A DNA stretch of 64,000 nt from Certhia americana. Taxonomy: Eukaryota; Chordata; Aves; Passeriformes; Certhiidae. The DNA lies in assembly GCA_018697195.1 (NCBI GenBank), contig CM031857.1, positions 51,357,471-51,421,470 on the forward strand, read 5' to 3'. The notes beneath the pieces are model-generated. The model worked only from the letters and a program-made list of their open reading frames with translations, searched no databases and was not told the origin of the DNA. The first letter of the stretch is position 1; each line of letters opens with the position of its first letter. The position numbers and the translations under genes were made by a program. Below are positions 42,226 to 54,766 of the stretch, piece by piece.

Positions 42226-43655
42226 TTACCTGGGCCACCCATACACAAATTCCCAAAACGTTGTGACACATGCGAAAACAGATGCTTATATCTGCAGTAT
42301 GTGCACTACAGAGTTATCTGGCAATTCGAGGAAACACACAGAAGTGATGCCTGTTACTATCTGTGGTCCAAACGTCCACTTGGGTTTCTTTGCAGGTAGC
42401 ATTATCAAGCAAAACTCACAGAAAACATGCTTTTCCCATCTGTATTCAGCCTGCCCTTACTGGTGCAACAAAATGGAATTTTCTTCTCTAATAGTTTCAT
42501 TACCATTACAGCAACCAGTTTCTTTGTAAAGACCACTTTGTCACTCGTGACAGAATCAATTAAGGCTGCTGATTTTCAGACAGAAAACATCAAAGTGTTT
42601 TGCATGTATGCTTTTCAGTCTTTCATTGTAAATCAGAATTTTAGGTTTGATCTTTAGTGCCTTAGTTACTTTAGACGTCAACAGTAAAACAAACCACATG
42701 CGTGTGGCTCCAACAAAGTGATGTCCCATTCTTTTGCAGTTACAGAAATACTGCATCTCATTCTCACCAAGGTCAGCAAGTCCTTGGAAAACAGCCTGTG
42801 AAACAGGGCCTTCAGACAAGGAGAGACTTTTCAAACTCCTTCTAAAGAATAAAAAGATTAGAGCAGAGCTCCTTCATTACATCTCTTCATAACTTCAGCT
42901 TACAACAAAAAGCCTGATTACACTTTTAAAATACTTGTGGGGTTTTGCTTATTTTCTTAAAGAATAATTGCACTGCATCATTTTCCACTCCCATATGAAA
43001 TTCTGCATGAGACTTTTCCATTTCCAAAGCAGATTTATGGCATTCTGCAACATAAGCCTGTGATTTTTCTAATTTTATTTAGATAAGGTAGTGCTTTGCA
43101 TTCAAAATTTAAATGAAAAAAGAACATGTAGTTCTTAAGAATTATGCCAAAAACTTCCTATGCTAACTGATTTAAATAGTCTGAGTATTTAAAAATGCAT
43201 TGGTTAATCAATCCCTAGCACTAAGAAAAGCAGGGAAGAACTGGTTTTAGAAATGGACTAGGGAAATGAAGTAGGCTGCAACACAAATCCATGTTTTCAG
43301 ACTTCACCCTTACTTGTTTACCATTTCTAATGGAGTAGGATGTGTTTCTTCACACAGTGTTTTCTTTTTCAGTTTTCTACTGATGTTCTGATCATTTGAC
43401 TGCTGGCAAAGATGCTAAATCAAAATCTGTGAATAAATTTCACATCATAAGGTACTTACTTATTTTAATTACTTTTAGACATGCTGAGAATATCTGTAAG
43501 GTGATTAATATAACCTGTTTTAATATAAAATCAAGCTATTGAGAAATAATATCTTTCTTGGGCTTTCTACACAGAGAATGTAAATCCTTACTAATGAAAG
43601 CAAAAGCTTTTAAATCAGAGTAGGATCACTATGCCGAACAAAAACTACAGCAGTA

Positions 43656-43675
43656 ATATATATATATATATATAC
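43656..43675. repeat. (AT)n microsatellite
   Basis: Twenty bases of alternating A and T. Confidence 0.9.
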
Positions 43676-44546
43676 ATCAGAAAACATTTGCACATTAAGA
43701 AACTTACAAATCCTAAACATAACTAGAGCATGTAGTTACATCTAAATATTATATATATAAAATAAAGAAGAAAAGTGGGGAAATTTACTCCCTACCCTCC
43801 TGTAGATTATTTCAGTGGGTTTAATTCTTGAATGCAGGTATGTTATATACAGTTCTCCTGAGCTAGAAATTTAACAAGACTAAGGTTTGATGTTTGAGCA
43901 ATGACTTTCCACTTTCTATTCTTCTTTACTTCTTTTCCAGTCTTTTTTAGCTAGAGGGAAGGGCTAATCTACTGAAACATCCATATTTTCTTAATCATTA
44001 TGCTGCACAATATCAATATTACCTAGGGAAAAAAAATACATGCTAAATATGGGAGAAATTGAAAAAGCAATGTATGCAGCTACAATTAAGATGCAATAAG
44101 TAATAATAGCAAAGCACCACAAAAATAATTGGAATGCTTTTTGATCTACAAAAGACGCAGGTACATTATGACAGACTTTTTATTTGGATGACAAATTATT
44201 CGATCTATCACACATCTTGTTGACAGCAATATTCAATCCTTCCTGTGTCAAAACTAATCTGCTTTGTTAAGCTGCACAGCTGGAACACCAAACACAAATG
44301 GGAAAACAAAAATCAGATACATATGTGTGGCATCCCTCAATAACAACTGACAAGAAACAGAAAGTTTAAGGATGTAAAATATCTGAAGGCAAAGATGTCA
44401 AATAGTGCAGGTGAATTTCACTTGAGAAGAGTTGTCTTTAATGGGAGTCAAGGCAACCAGAGTGGGATTCATTTAGAGGTCATGACCACCAAAATCTAGG
44501 TAGTTAAGCAGCTTTACTATGCACAGATGCAGATGATATCCCTGAG

Positions 44547-44590
44547 ACTAAAGAGTGAACCACTCTTTAGTGGACGTGGAGTGAACCACG
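44547..44590. repeat. Paired hairpins with 11-bp direct repeat
   Basis: The first hairpin has perfect 11-base arms, ACTAAAGAGTG and CACTCTTTAGT, around an AAC loop (44547-44571). The second has arms CGTGG and CCACG around AGTGAA (44575-44590). The word GAGTGAACCAC occurs in both, at 44553 and 44579, 26 bp apart. Confidence 0.8.
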
Positions 44591-46434
44591 ATACAGGATT
44601 TAGATGTGCAATGGTGGAAGTTTAGACCATTTTACCTGCTACTGGTATCCCAGGTTTCATACTGAGGAGCAAGAAGGGTAAAAATCTCTCTGAAGTATAT
44701 TATCTTTTTCAGCCCCTTGTATTGGGTTCAGACCAACAGAGTGTTTCAAATGGCATGAGCAAAATTACTTTTAGGTAACTGAATCCTGTCCTACCCAAAT
44801 GCCACCAACCTGCAATGATCTAATTACATGAACAGATGAGAGCACAGCAAAATCAGATGTTTCCGTTATTTCCACACCCTTTTTTACAGCGGGAAAGAAA
44901 TGTGTCTGCAAGACCATTCTGAGGAATTCTTTGAGACTCTGGAAAAGATCCAGAGGCACTTCCATAAGACACACCATTGCTGAGAAATTTGCTTTTCCAA
45001 GCAGGATCTTCAGCATGGGTTGCAGACTGTCTGATTAGATGTACTCAAGATCCACAAGAAGGAAGTCCATGTGATAGGCATGGCATGAAGATGGCACACG
45101 CCATACTAGTGCGTGATAAAAGTCTCTTTGTCCCATTCGCCTTGCCTAGTTCCACCATGCCAGGTAACAAAACAAGACTTGTTGCTCCCTAAGGAAAAGT
45201 TGATAAGGAAGTCAAACCATCACTATTATTTTTTATATTGAGGTACATGGTGAAAAAATATTCTGAGTTATCAGACAAGACTTAATATGAGGTAAAACAA
45301 GCATTATTTGAACAAGCAAAGCAAATGTTAACACATTGGCTCTAAATATGTGTTGCAGAATTGAAGTATTAAAAAAACCCACATCCTAACTCAACTGTTG
45401 CCAACAGCAAAAATAACTCTCCCCAACTAAGCAATTTGCAAATATTAAAAGTAGGATGTGTTCTTTTTCAGTTTTTATTTAACAGACTGGATTAAGAGCC
45501 CAGTTGCTCTAGCATAAGCATTTCTATGTCTTTTCATCTGAATTTACTATTTCATGTGGATCAAAACCAATCCTTTCCTTTTCTAAAGGTTTGTAGATGC
45601 ATGTCTTACAGTTCAGTAAATATGACTAGTGAAGCATGTATTTAGGAAACATTTTCTTTCTTTTTGTGTGCTTAGCTGTATCTAGCTTGAATATTAACCA
45701 AAGTTGTATGAACAGGGTCACATGAATGGGTTAAAATCAATGCATCATAAAGACCTGCTGTCAATCAAAAAATAGAAATGAATTTTCATTAAGACCACAC
45801 CCCATTTTTTTAAGAGATTTAGACAAGAGATTACAGAAAAAAATAACTGTGAATGCTCCTGGTTTTCAGCTATTTTGGGGTTTTTCCCAGTTCCAATCTT
45901 TTTTTCTCTCTAAAACTTTAAAAAGTTTAGAAAACTTTAGAAACTTTAGAAAAGATTCAAATAAATTTCTACACTTGATTCAAAGGCAGCTTAGAGCTTA
46001 GGTTCCAAATTTTACAGTCATAAATATGTGTGAGTGAAATTTTTGATCAAGCGAAGTAAATAGCAAAAGTCCCTTGGACATAGAGATTCAGAAATATAAG
46101 CTGTGATCTCTTCTAAAATTTTCTTGAAGATCAATATTTTTCTATCACTGGTTTGGAATTTCTCTACATTAATCTGTACATATCTCTCTTGATATATATG
46201 TTTACAGGGAGGAAGAGAGAAGCAGAACTACATATGCTAAAGCACAGAATCCAAGATGAAGGATTTTTTTCAGTAAACAAGAGAGGGCTGAGGTAACCAG
46301 ACAGGGTCACTGTAAAGCTACACCACAGGGCCTTAGTAAGGTTGTGACAAGCATGGGAGGTTTTTGGTAAAATAGAAATATCCAACCCAGGAAGAGAAAG
46401 AACTGAACTACAAAACAGGCGTTCTAATGTCAGT

Positions 46435-46960
46435 GAGGAGTTTATGGAGCAAATCTCCCGGATTCTTTATCTAGGGCATATGATGGACTCACAGTGATTG
46501 GGTACCAATTTAATCAGTACCAATTAAAAAGGGCAAACTCTGTTTGAGGAACTTAATAGCTTTCTGTGATGAGATGATCAGCTATGCAGCTGATGGGAAA
46601 GCACTGGATGTCATTTACCCTCCCTTTGCTACAGTTTTCAGGGAAAATCAGAAAGTTGAAAAAGGGCAAATGCAAGTCCTGCGTCTGGGATGGAATATCA
46701 TCAGGCAACAAAACTGGTTGAGGAAGATCAGCTGTGCAGGAAAATGAGCAATGAAGGTCAAGTGCATTACTGGGCTGCATTAGAAAGTGAGGTCAGCAAA
46801 ATAAGACAAGTGATTCTTCTGTACACAGCACCTGAGACTCCAGAGTACTCTGTGCAACTTTGGGACCCCTAATACAAGGAAGACTTTGATAAATTGGACA
46901 AGTCCACTTCAGGCACACAACATACAAAAAAATGTTGGGCAACATTGGCATATTCAGGCG
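46435..46960 (+). mobile_element. Decayed CR1 LINE, reverse transcriptase part
   Basis: The nucleotide order follows a CR1 reverse transcriptase ORF: 'atggagcaaatct' near 46445, then a frame at 46544 reading NLIAFCDEMIS and GKALDVIY, which match the CR1 'NL.AF.DE...GKAVDVVYLDFSKAFD' region. After an internal deletion come 'aaatgcaagtcctgcgtctgg' (about 46667), 'gggctgcattag' (46772) and 'gtactctgtgcaactttggg' (46845), the segment that encodes the end of the CR1 ORF. Frames are broken. The deletion removes the catalytic FADD region, so the copy is inactive. Confidence 0.8.
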
Positions 46961-47094
46961 TAAGTAGAGAAAAGTAAGGGAGTGGATTTACTGTTGGCTT
47001 CAGACAGCAAAATATTCTGCATATTTTGTTCCTCTAAATGTCACAAAATTATATGTTTAATCCACTTTTCTTCATATTGTTTCAGGGCATAAAC

Positions 47095-47450
47095 ACTGAT
47101 ATTGCTAATTCCTGCACCAGTACAGGTTGAGGTCTAAAATCTATGGTCTGTCTGGCTTGAAAGCAGTTTTGCAGAAAATTACTCAGGAAGCTGGTGGACA
47201 ACAAACTGACCATGAGCCATCAATGTTCCCAGTGGCAAAGGAGACCAACTGCCTCCTGGGCTATGTTTAGGGCATCACCAGCACATCAAAGGAGGTGATC
47301 CTTTCACTGTGAGCGAAGTCAAACACTGGCATAGGTTGTCCAGAGAGGCTGTGTATTCTTTGTTCTTGGAAATATTCCAAACCTAACTGGAAAAGGACCT
47401 GGGCGACCAGCTTTAGGTGATACTGACTCGAGGAGGAAGTACTCTGGATA
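47095..47450 (+). mobile_element. Second decayed CR1 LINE fragment
   Basis: Starts with 'cctgcaccagtacaggttgagg', then 'ctggtggacaacaaactgac', 'catgagccatcaatg' and 'tcaaaggaggtgatcctttc', and ends in the CR1 3' region 'acactggcataggttgtccagagagg'. The beginning overlaps in CR1 coordinates with the fragment at 46435-46960, so it is either a separate insertion in the same orientation or a duplicated part of one element. Confidence 0.8.
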
Positions 47451-49587
47451 CCATCTCCAGAGGCACCTTATGGCCTCAAATATTCTGCAGTTCTCAAAAG
47501 AATAATGTAGATAACAACATAAAAACCTTCAGCATGCCAGAAAATAGCAAGATTCCCTCTTTCCTGTAACATTCATGTTCTGAAAACCATACAAGCAGCT
47601 TGAACAGAATAATTGACTCAAGTCAATAGGGTTTCTGAGAAAATCCACTTCCACCGTACAGATAAAGCCTTTGATAAAACATGCCTTCATGGGCTTTGAA
47701 ACAGAGTTAATAAGAATCTCTTTGAAGTGAAAAAGGCCAGTTTAGTCTGATAAAATATCAATAGCAAGCACAACCATTTCACATGTGGTGCCAAGTCATT
47801 CAACAGACACAGTCATTCCACTTCAGAAGACTATTAGTTTCTACAATCATCTTTCTATCTAGGGAGTCAATAGGAGCTTTACTTGGAACAGATATGTTCT
47901 ACCTCATGTATTATTTCACCATAGACTAAGCAAGAAAACAACAGGCAGAACAGAGTAAATGCATTCTTATCTGATCTTGGGGGTTTGGGCTAATCTGGAC
48001 TTCACTTACCACCTACAGACACCCCTGAAAAACCTAAACTTAACTGATACTTCCCTTACATTACCTCTTTCAAAATAAACACTTCTAATTAAAAAGTCAA
48101 ACTAAACTAAAATAAAAAATTTTCCAAGCCCCCTAAACTATCTAAATAATTTCCTATAAAAATGACAACTTGGAGGAACTTTTGAGTAGACAGGATTTCC
48201 CTGAAATAACAGTTTTTCCACAGTCACTTTATTGAAGGCGATCAGTTTATTTGTGATATAGGTAGGAAGAATGTATATTAAAATCCATGGTAAAAATCCA
48301 TTAGAAGCAGTAAGTCTAACAAACAAGTTTAAACCATTTTTGAGGGTACTTGTCTTTAGCTCTTAATTTACTTATTATGGTTTTGGAATCTACTAAATTC
48401 TCAATGCTCTATTCTGTAAGAAAATGATTCCTGCTACAACTTGATATTAAGACCAATTATTATGTCATAATGAATGTCACCATCTTAGTTACCATCTTAG
48501 TTTCTGAACTTCCTGCCAAAACAACATGCTTCATTGTGAATCACAAAAAAAAAAAAAAAAAATTGTTAATATGACACATTTTACATTTTGTTACATTAAT
48601 ATGATACAGTTTATTAAATAATGTATAGGGTTTTCCATGTTTTTTGTTTTTTTTTTTTTTTTAATTTTTAGAATAGGTCTGTGCTTGGAAATCTGCTGTT
48701 TTTACAGAGGGTATAATGTGATGTATTTCCAAGGAAAGAAAGACACTAATCCTCTTTTTAGACAACATTTACATTGGCTTCTCCATGGTCATTCACTTAG
48801 AATTCATTGTCTGAATCTGCATCACAGATTGCTCTGAACAGGAAAACAAACGAGATCCAGGAGTTTATTATCCACATTGAACAGCACATTTTAATGGAAC
48901 AGATAATACTATGAATTTAAGGCAAGATAGTCTTGCAGCAGCTATCTCTTGGTTTACATATCAAGGAAAAACAAATGGAAGGTGAGAAATGGTGAAGAAC
49001 TGATAATTAGTGCAATACAAACATGATTGAATACAGGGCATACAGCATGGGGAAGGCAGAAAGATAAGTGGAAAAATATGCTTGGGCTGAAAATAAAGTA
49101 GGGATCAGCAAAAGAAAGCAGAAAACAGAGAAAATATAAGTAATTCTGGAGTTATTCAGGATAAAAAAATTAATTTTATATAGAAGAAACATGCACAATA
49201 GCATATTGGCAGAAGTTTTTTGCCAGACTACAACAAAAAAAAGTGTCCAAATATAGATACTGCAAAGATTGTCAATAACGAAATCATGAGGAAGAAAGAG
49301 AAAAGTTCAGAGAATTTTTTTTCCCTCTATCAGTTTTGAGTAGATTTTTGCAAGGTAACAATGTGTTTGATGTTATCTCATACTTGTTAATTTCATTTTC
49401 CCATTTTATGTAGTTTCAGCGATCTTACTACTTCACTAACAATCCTTGTGGTTTTACCATTTTGGTTCCACTCTTCTAAAAAGTAGAGAGATGATACCCT
49501 CAAATTTTGCCCATTCTTTTCCAATCTAATTTGTATTTTTTTTCTTCTGCCATCACTTTCCTGTACAGCTCATTTCCTTTGAAATGG
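47451..49587. other. Intergenic, no gene recognised
   Basis: AT-rich; contains A18 at 48545-48562 and T16 at 48647-48662. No exon recognised. Confidence 0.55.
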
Positions 49588-49832
49588 TGCATTGACCCAG
49601 AGGCAATGAGCACAAACTGAAAGACAGGAGGTTCTTTCTGAATAGCAGCAAACACTTTTTCACCGTGAAGGTGACCGAGCACTGGCACAGGTTGTCCAGG
49701 GAGATGTGGAATGTTCATCCTTGAAGACACTCAGAAGACAAGTACACATGGTCCTCTGCCACCTGTTCTAAGTGGCCCGGCTTGAGCAGTAATTGGACCA
49801 AATGACCTCCACCTCAGCCATTCTGAGAATCT
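49588..49832 (+). mobile_element. CR1 LINE, 3' end
   Basis: A well-preserved CR1 3' region on the plus strand: 'agaggcaatgagcacaaact' followed by 'gaaagacaggaggttc', 'gtgaccgagcactggcacagg', 'ttgtccagggag', then 'agtaattggaccaaatgacctcc' and 'cagccattctgagaatctgg' at the very 3' end. This is one of the younger-looking copies here. Truncated at its 5' side. Confidence 0.92.
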
Positions 49833-51552
49833 GGTATCTTCTTTCCAATGAGTTTATTCAATCTTTCTTTTGCATTTTTTTTCCATTTAGCTTCTTTTAT
49901 TCAGTTCTATGCCACCATTTACTACTCTGTATGCTACTCTGCCCTTCTAACAGCCATAATCCTGATTTATCTTTGGGAGTGCTCCCAAAGCAATTGCTGA
50001 AGGAAATAGGTGTAATGCTGCTCTCAGAAAAAGAGAATTATCTGCTACAGTTAGAAATATAACAGCCTAAATTGACTCCACATGGTAGGACAACTGACCC
50101 CAGTACAAGCAAAGTCTTCAGGATAGAGGGCATGAAGGAAAGACATCTAGGAGAACATTTAAATCAACATTAAAACACTGGTTTTTCTCTTTTCATAGGA
50201 GGAAGACTTAAAGAGTTTAATTCTGCAGATGAAAGATGCCCTCCTCTGTGAAGGCATCACATCAGCCTCAACTGAAGTTGCCTCTGAAATGTGAAATGTG
50301 GTTATTCTTTTGCTCTAGCATGAGAATGGTAACGATTATCATATTTATCCACTGAAATCCTATTTGCACTTTTTTTCTTCTTCCAGATCTTACTGTGATT
50401 TTACTTTCATACCAAGGAACAATTCTCAACAGGTATTTTGCTGTGTTTTTTTTAAAGATTGATATTATCGTTTATGCTTTGTCTCCCCATATTCTAATAA
50501 GAGAACTGTACAAAGTCAAGTTCAATTTAACTGGCTACCTGATGTTATACAAGAGGAACAGTGGAACAGGCACCTGAATAATGAAGCTCCAGAACAACTC
50601 AGTGACATGAACAAGGTGTAGGATTCATGTCACCAAACTCTGTTGTTTGCACAAAATAGATGTCAATATAAGAGCTAGCCAGTCCAGGCTCTCCCTGTTG
50701 GCAGTTTGGGAAGAAATTGGCACTTTGAGGAAACAGCTCATCTTTTCAGAAGTCTCTTCAAAGATACAAATTGTGCACTAGAAGTAAGCTGAATATAAAG
50801 GGAACACAAAGGAACTGTCTTAGGTATAGAGTTTACAAGATTTGGTCAGCTGAACCCTACAAATTCTATTGTAGTATTGGATTTGCAGTCAAAATTTATT
50901 TGCAGTCAGAGGATTTAAAGCCGTTAATACATTTTCCTAAGCCTTGCTAAATAGTAGCATTTAGGAGACAGCACAAAGATATTTTAACAAGATAATACAC
51001 TGCATCAAAACCTCTGAAATGGAAGGCACAAAGTTACTGAAATGACTTATACATTCTTCAGAAACTCATTTGGCGCAGGAGGTTGTGACTCTGGTCTTCA
51101 TTTGTGAGTTAAGGGTCATTTTCTGTTCTCTGCGTGTTTCTTGATTATTTCTAAATAGTGTTACGCTTCTGAGCTTAAAAATCCCTTATGCCAATATAAT
51201 TTTGCACTTACTAGAACTGATTTTGTTTTTTGGGTAATGGTCCAGAAAAAAGTTTTGTACCACATCTAACACAAAAGCATCTTAAATGTTCAGAAAAGCC
51301 TTCAGCATTGTGCTACAGCAAGCACTGCACAAGGAGGCATATTTCCCAGGTCAGAACATTCCAGCTAAACCTCCGATCAATTAAGAAGCCCACAGGAAGG
51401 CGACATGCAGAGAAATACTTGGCTTTGTACCCAAAGAAATCAGAATGCAAATCCTGATAAACAGAGCCACAATTTGAAGGCTGGTGCCCTGAACCACAGC
51501 AGGTTAGAAAGGCCTGTTCTAGATGAAGAAAATTAAAGGTCATGTTCTTTTT

Positions 51553-51588
<36 letters not shown>

Positions 51589-53418
51589 TGGCAATTTAAA
51601 TAGTCCAGCCTTTGCGAGAACAATGTAGGTTTTCACTTCTCTTTCATTTTCACAGAGATGCACCACCTTCTGTAAATCTCTCTTCTAATCCCTTCAAACA
51701 CTAAACTAGTGATCTGTGTAACTTCAGCTGCGTGACAGAGAAAACAGCCCTCTTGCAATAATACTTGCAGATTATATAAACTCTCTTCTGGCCTTGCCAT
51801 CGAAGAGAACAAAATGGAGAGGAAAAACACAAGAGGTATTTTCATAACACATGACTAAATAAAGACAATACACAAGATCACCTTGTTTAAAGAACTGTGA
51901 GGGATATCACAGTTGAAATCTTGTACTAGGCCTCTTGGAATCTCAACTTCCTGGATCTGAAAACAATTTCTTCTTTAGTCTCCTTCTCTTCAACAGTATT
52001 TACATTCAAAAAAGGAAACAATTTGGCCTAATTTCTTGCTTCACTTCAGCAAGGATCTGTGTAGCTCTTTTTAGATAAATGTTAACTGTGAAGTCACTAG
52101 AATAACCTGATTTATTTAAAGTTTATTGAAAAAAGTATTCCTCCTTTAAAAATCTAATAGCCTAGGCACTTTATGAATAATTAAATTGCAGTAGGAGCTG
52201 AATCAGGACTCTTGCAGCACATAAAGGAAGAAATTTTGGATAAAAAATTCTCAACAAATTTTTTACAATGCTAGTAAACAATCTAAATCTGCATGTAAAG
52301 CCCAACCTGCTTAAGAAATTAAACAGCACAAGAAGAAAAATCACCCTGGTAGTATTGCAAAAGTGCCTTGCTTGGATTTGTATTTATTCTCTACAGGAAA
52401 AAAAAGGATACTACAATAAAAATATTCTTAACCTGAATTTATTCTTCAGCACACTCTTACATTTCACTAAGTCCACAATATGTTTGTGTGTATTGTCCAG
52501 TTCTCTGAATCATCTTGTAAATAAGGTGATTTTATCTCCAGCAGCAAGCCAACTGTAACATATAATAGTAGTAAAACTAAATGACAGAGCTGCACAGCCT
52601 GATGATGGGCACAAGAAAATCAACACACAGAGCAGTTCACTGGAGGAAAGAATCTGCATAATTATATGAAATAATTACTGGGCCATTTCAGACCAGCATG
52701 CTCAGATCACAGAATTTGCTGCTTGCAGCAGTCAGATAATAAAGGTACATGTTTTTTTCTGGTAACAGCTGACTAGCTGACAAAATAGCTAGTCATTCAC
52801 CATTTCTTCTCACAATTCTCCAAAGCACAGTTAATTAAATATTCTATCAAGCCTAAAGATAACTGCCCTCATTGAATAATCAAGCAAAAATAATTTTGAT
52901 AAAGTTAACAATTGCAGTGAGAAGGTTAAAAATCTAGATCTGGATATGCTTCCTTTATATCCATATCTTCCACAAAAATGTCCTTCTTTCTTCACCAGAA
53001 GAATGGGTGGTCTCCCCCCAGATTTGAATAAATACAGTTTATTAAACAGTCTCAAAACAAAAGATGGAACTTTATTCCTTCGTGCTCAATTAAAACATGG
53101 ATATGACTCTTCAGGAAAACATTTTAAAACCATTTCCTGCATATAAAAGCACAGTATCACAAAAGCATTGCTATCATTAAAAACATTCATAATTTTCATC
53201 AAGATAAAATACTTTTAAGATGACTGGGATACCCAAAAACTTACTCATTTGGAAAATTATTCAGAACGAAAATGATTTCATACAAATTCTTCAAAATGGG
53301 ACACACTATATGTATGTAGTGGTGTCATGCCCCTACCACATGAAAAAATGTATGATGCGAGAAAAGAGTATGCAGTTTTGGTTCTCCCTGACACTTTTAC
53401 CATGATAAATGCATATTA
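49833..53418. other. Intergenic, no gene recognised
   Basis: No exon recognised. The 117-codon minus-strand frame at 51666-51313 crosses an A30 tract and shows no domain. Confidence 0.55.
51555..51584. repeat. A30 tract preceded by ATTAAA
   Basis: Thirty consecutive A, with ATTAAA at 51532-51537, 17 bases before. This is the layout of a reverse-transcribed polyadenylated RNA, but the upstream sequence is not one I recognise and I see no target-site duplication. Confidence 0.8.
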
Positions 53419-53697
53419 TCATAGAACGATGGAATTGTTTAGGTTGGAAAAGATGTTTAAGATCTTCAAATCCAACCATTAACCTGACCCTGACAAGTTC
53501 ACCACTAAGCCATGTCCCTCATTAACACATCTACACGTCTTTTAAGTACCTCTAGAGATGGTGACCCAACCACTTCCCCGAGCAGCCTGTTCCAGTGTTT
53601 GAAAATCCCTTTGGGGACAAAATTTTTCCAAATGTCCAATCCAAACCTCCCCTGGCACAACTTGGGGCTATTTCCTATTGTCCTATTGCTTGATTCT
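53419..53697 (-). mobile_element. CR1 LINE, 3' end
   Basis: The plus strand starts tcatagaacgatggaattg and runs through 'gttggaaaagatgtttaagatc', 'tccaaccattaacctgaccc', 'agcagcctgttccagtg' and 'cctcccctggcacaacttgggg'. This is the complement of a CR1 3' region with its intact octamer-type 3' end at the left. The element is on the minus strand and 5'-truncated after about 280 bp. Confidence 0.93.
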
Positions 53698-54668
53698 TGA
53701 ATTATCATTTTGATTAAGATAAAAATTTCTTAATAATTACTTTTTCAAAGCAATTTAAAAAAATCTAGTGTTGGTACTTTGGAAGATTAATCCTTGTTTT
53801 GATATGTGGTTATCTGTACTATTTAACCACACAAATGCATAAAATTTCTGGAGTCTAGAGACCTAGCATTATGATTTCTATATGACTAATATGACATTTG
53901 TATAGGATCATCTCATTTTGATGAATTATTTTAGTAAAATGTTTGTGACACAAGAGAACTGCAATAGGTTTTAATTATTGTTTTGTTAGAGGAAAATTAT
54001 GAAGATGTGTCAAATTGTCTGATGATTAACTTCGCATGGCATTTCTAAAGTGTTATAATCATCCTCTATCTCTGGTTTAACAATGCTTTTCAAAACCCCT
54101 ACGTATGCCTATATTTTACAGAAAAATGCAGTGCCATGGCAAGGAACAAAATTCTCATATGGGCTGCATATGCTTCTTACATGAAAGTATAAACTCCCTG
54201 TTTAAAGGTGGCTAAAGTTTTCTTACTGGGGTGTAGCAACAGGCTAAATTTATATGGTATGTAACAGCACTAATTTCACTTAAAAACAAAAATACCCCAA
54301 AAAACATAGACACATGGACTCTGTGATCATTGGGGAGTAACAAACTGCAACAATAAACAACTTAAGAGATGATGCAATGCTACTGCTTCCTTTCTGGAGG
54401 GCTGAACTTCCTACAGAAGGATTCTACCAGGCTCTGCTTGAGAAAGGCAGCTGACCCCTGCTAACTTAGGAGGATTCTGCAGCCAAGCAGGTACCTCCGT
54501 GCACCGGGATGAGCCACAGAGATACCATTGATGGGCTTGGGAAAATCAGGGGAGCGCCAAAAGATACCAACACCCTGAGCCAAAGGAGAGTTAAGGGGAT
54601 GTACCAGCCACAGGAGAACTCTAGCACCCTGACCACAGGAAATGGCATCAAGAGGAAACCGTATCCCC
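53698..54668. other. Intergenic, no gene recognised
   Basis: No exon recognised. From about 54380 the GC content rises and the sequence looks like an old repeat of unknown family. Confidence 0.5.
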
Positions 54669-54766
54669 AAGACCTTTAATACCATCAAGTCCAAACACGT
54701 TAACATTTGACTCAATGATCTTAAAGGTTTTTTCCAGCCTAAACAATTCTGTGATTCCATGATTCC
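54669..54766. mobile_element. Two opposed CR1 3' ends (foldback)
   Basis: The right half (54711 onward: tcttaaaggttttttccagc, then ctaaacaattctgtgattcc) is a plus-strand CR1 3' terminus. The left half (aagacctttaataccatcaa, then gtccaaacacgttaac) resembles the complement of the same CR1 region. The arms 54669-54692 and 54708-54731 pair at about 18 of 24 positions. Confidence 0.65.

Larger units (their letters stand above)
41219..46434. other. Intergenic, no gene recognised
   Basis: No exon recognised. Simple repeats and a paired hairpin are listed separately. A run of repeated 'aactttaga' words at about 45928-45952 is a minor tandem repeat. Confidence 0.5.
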
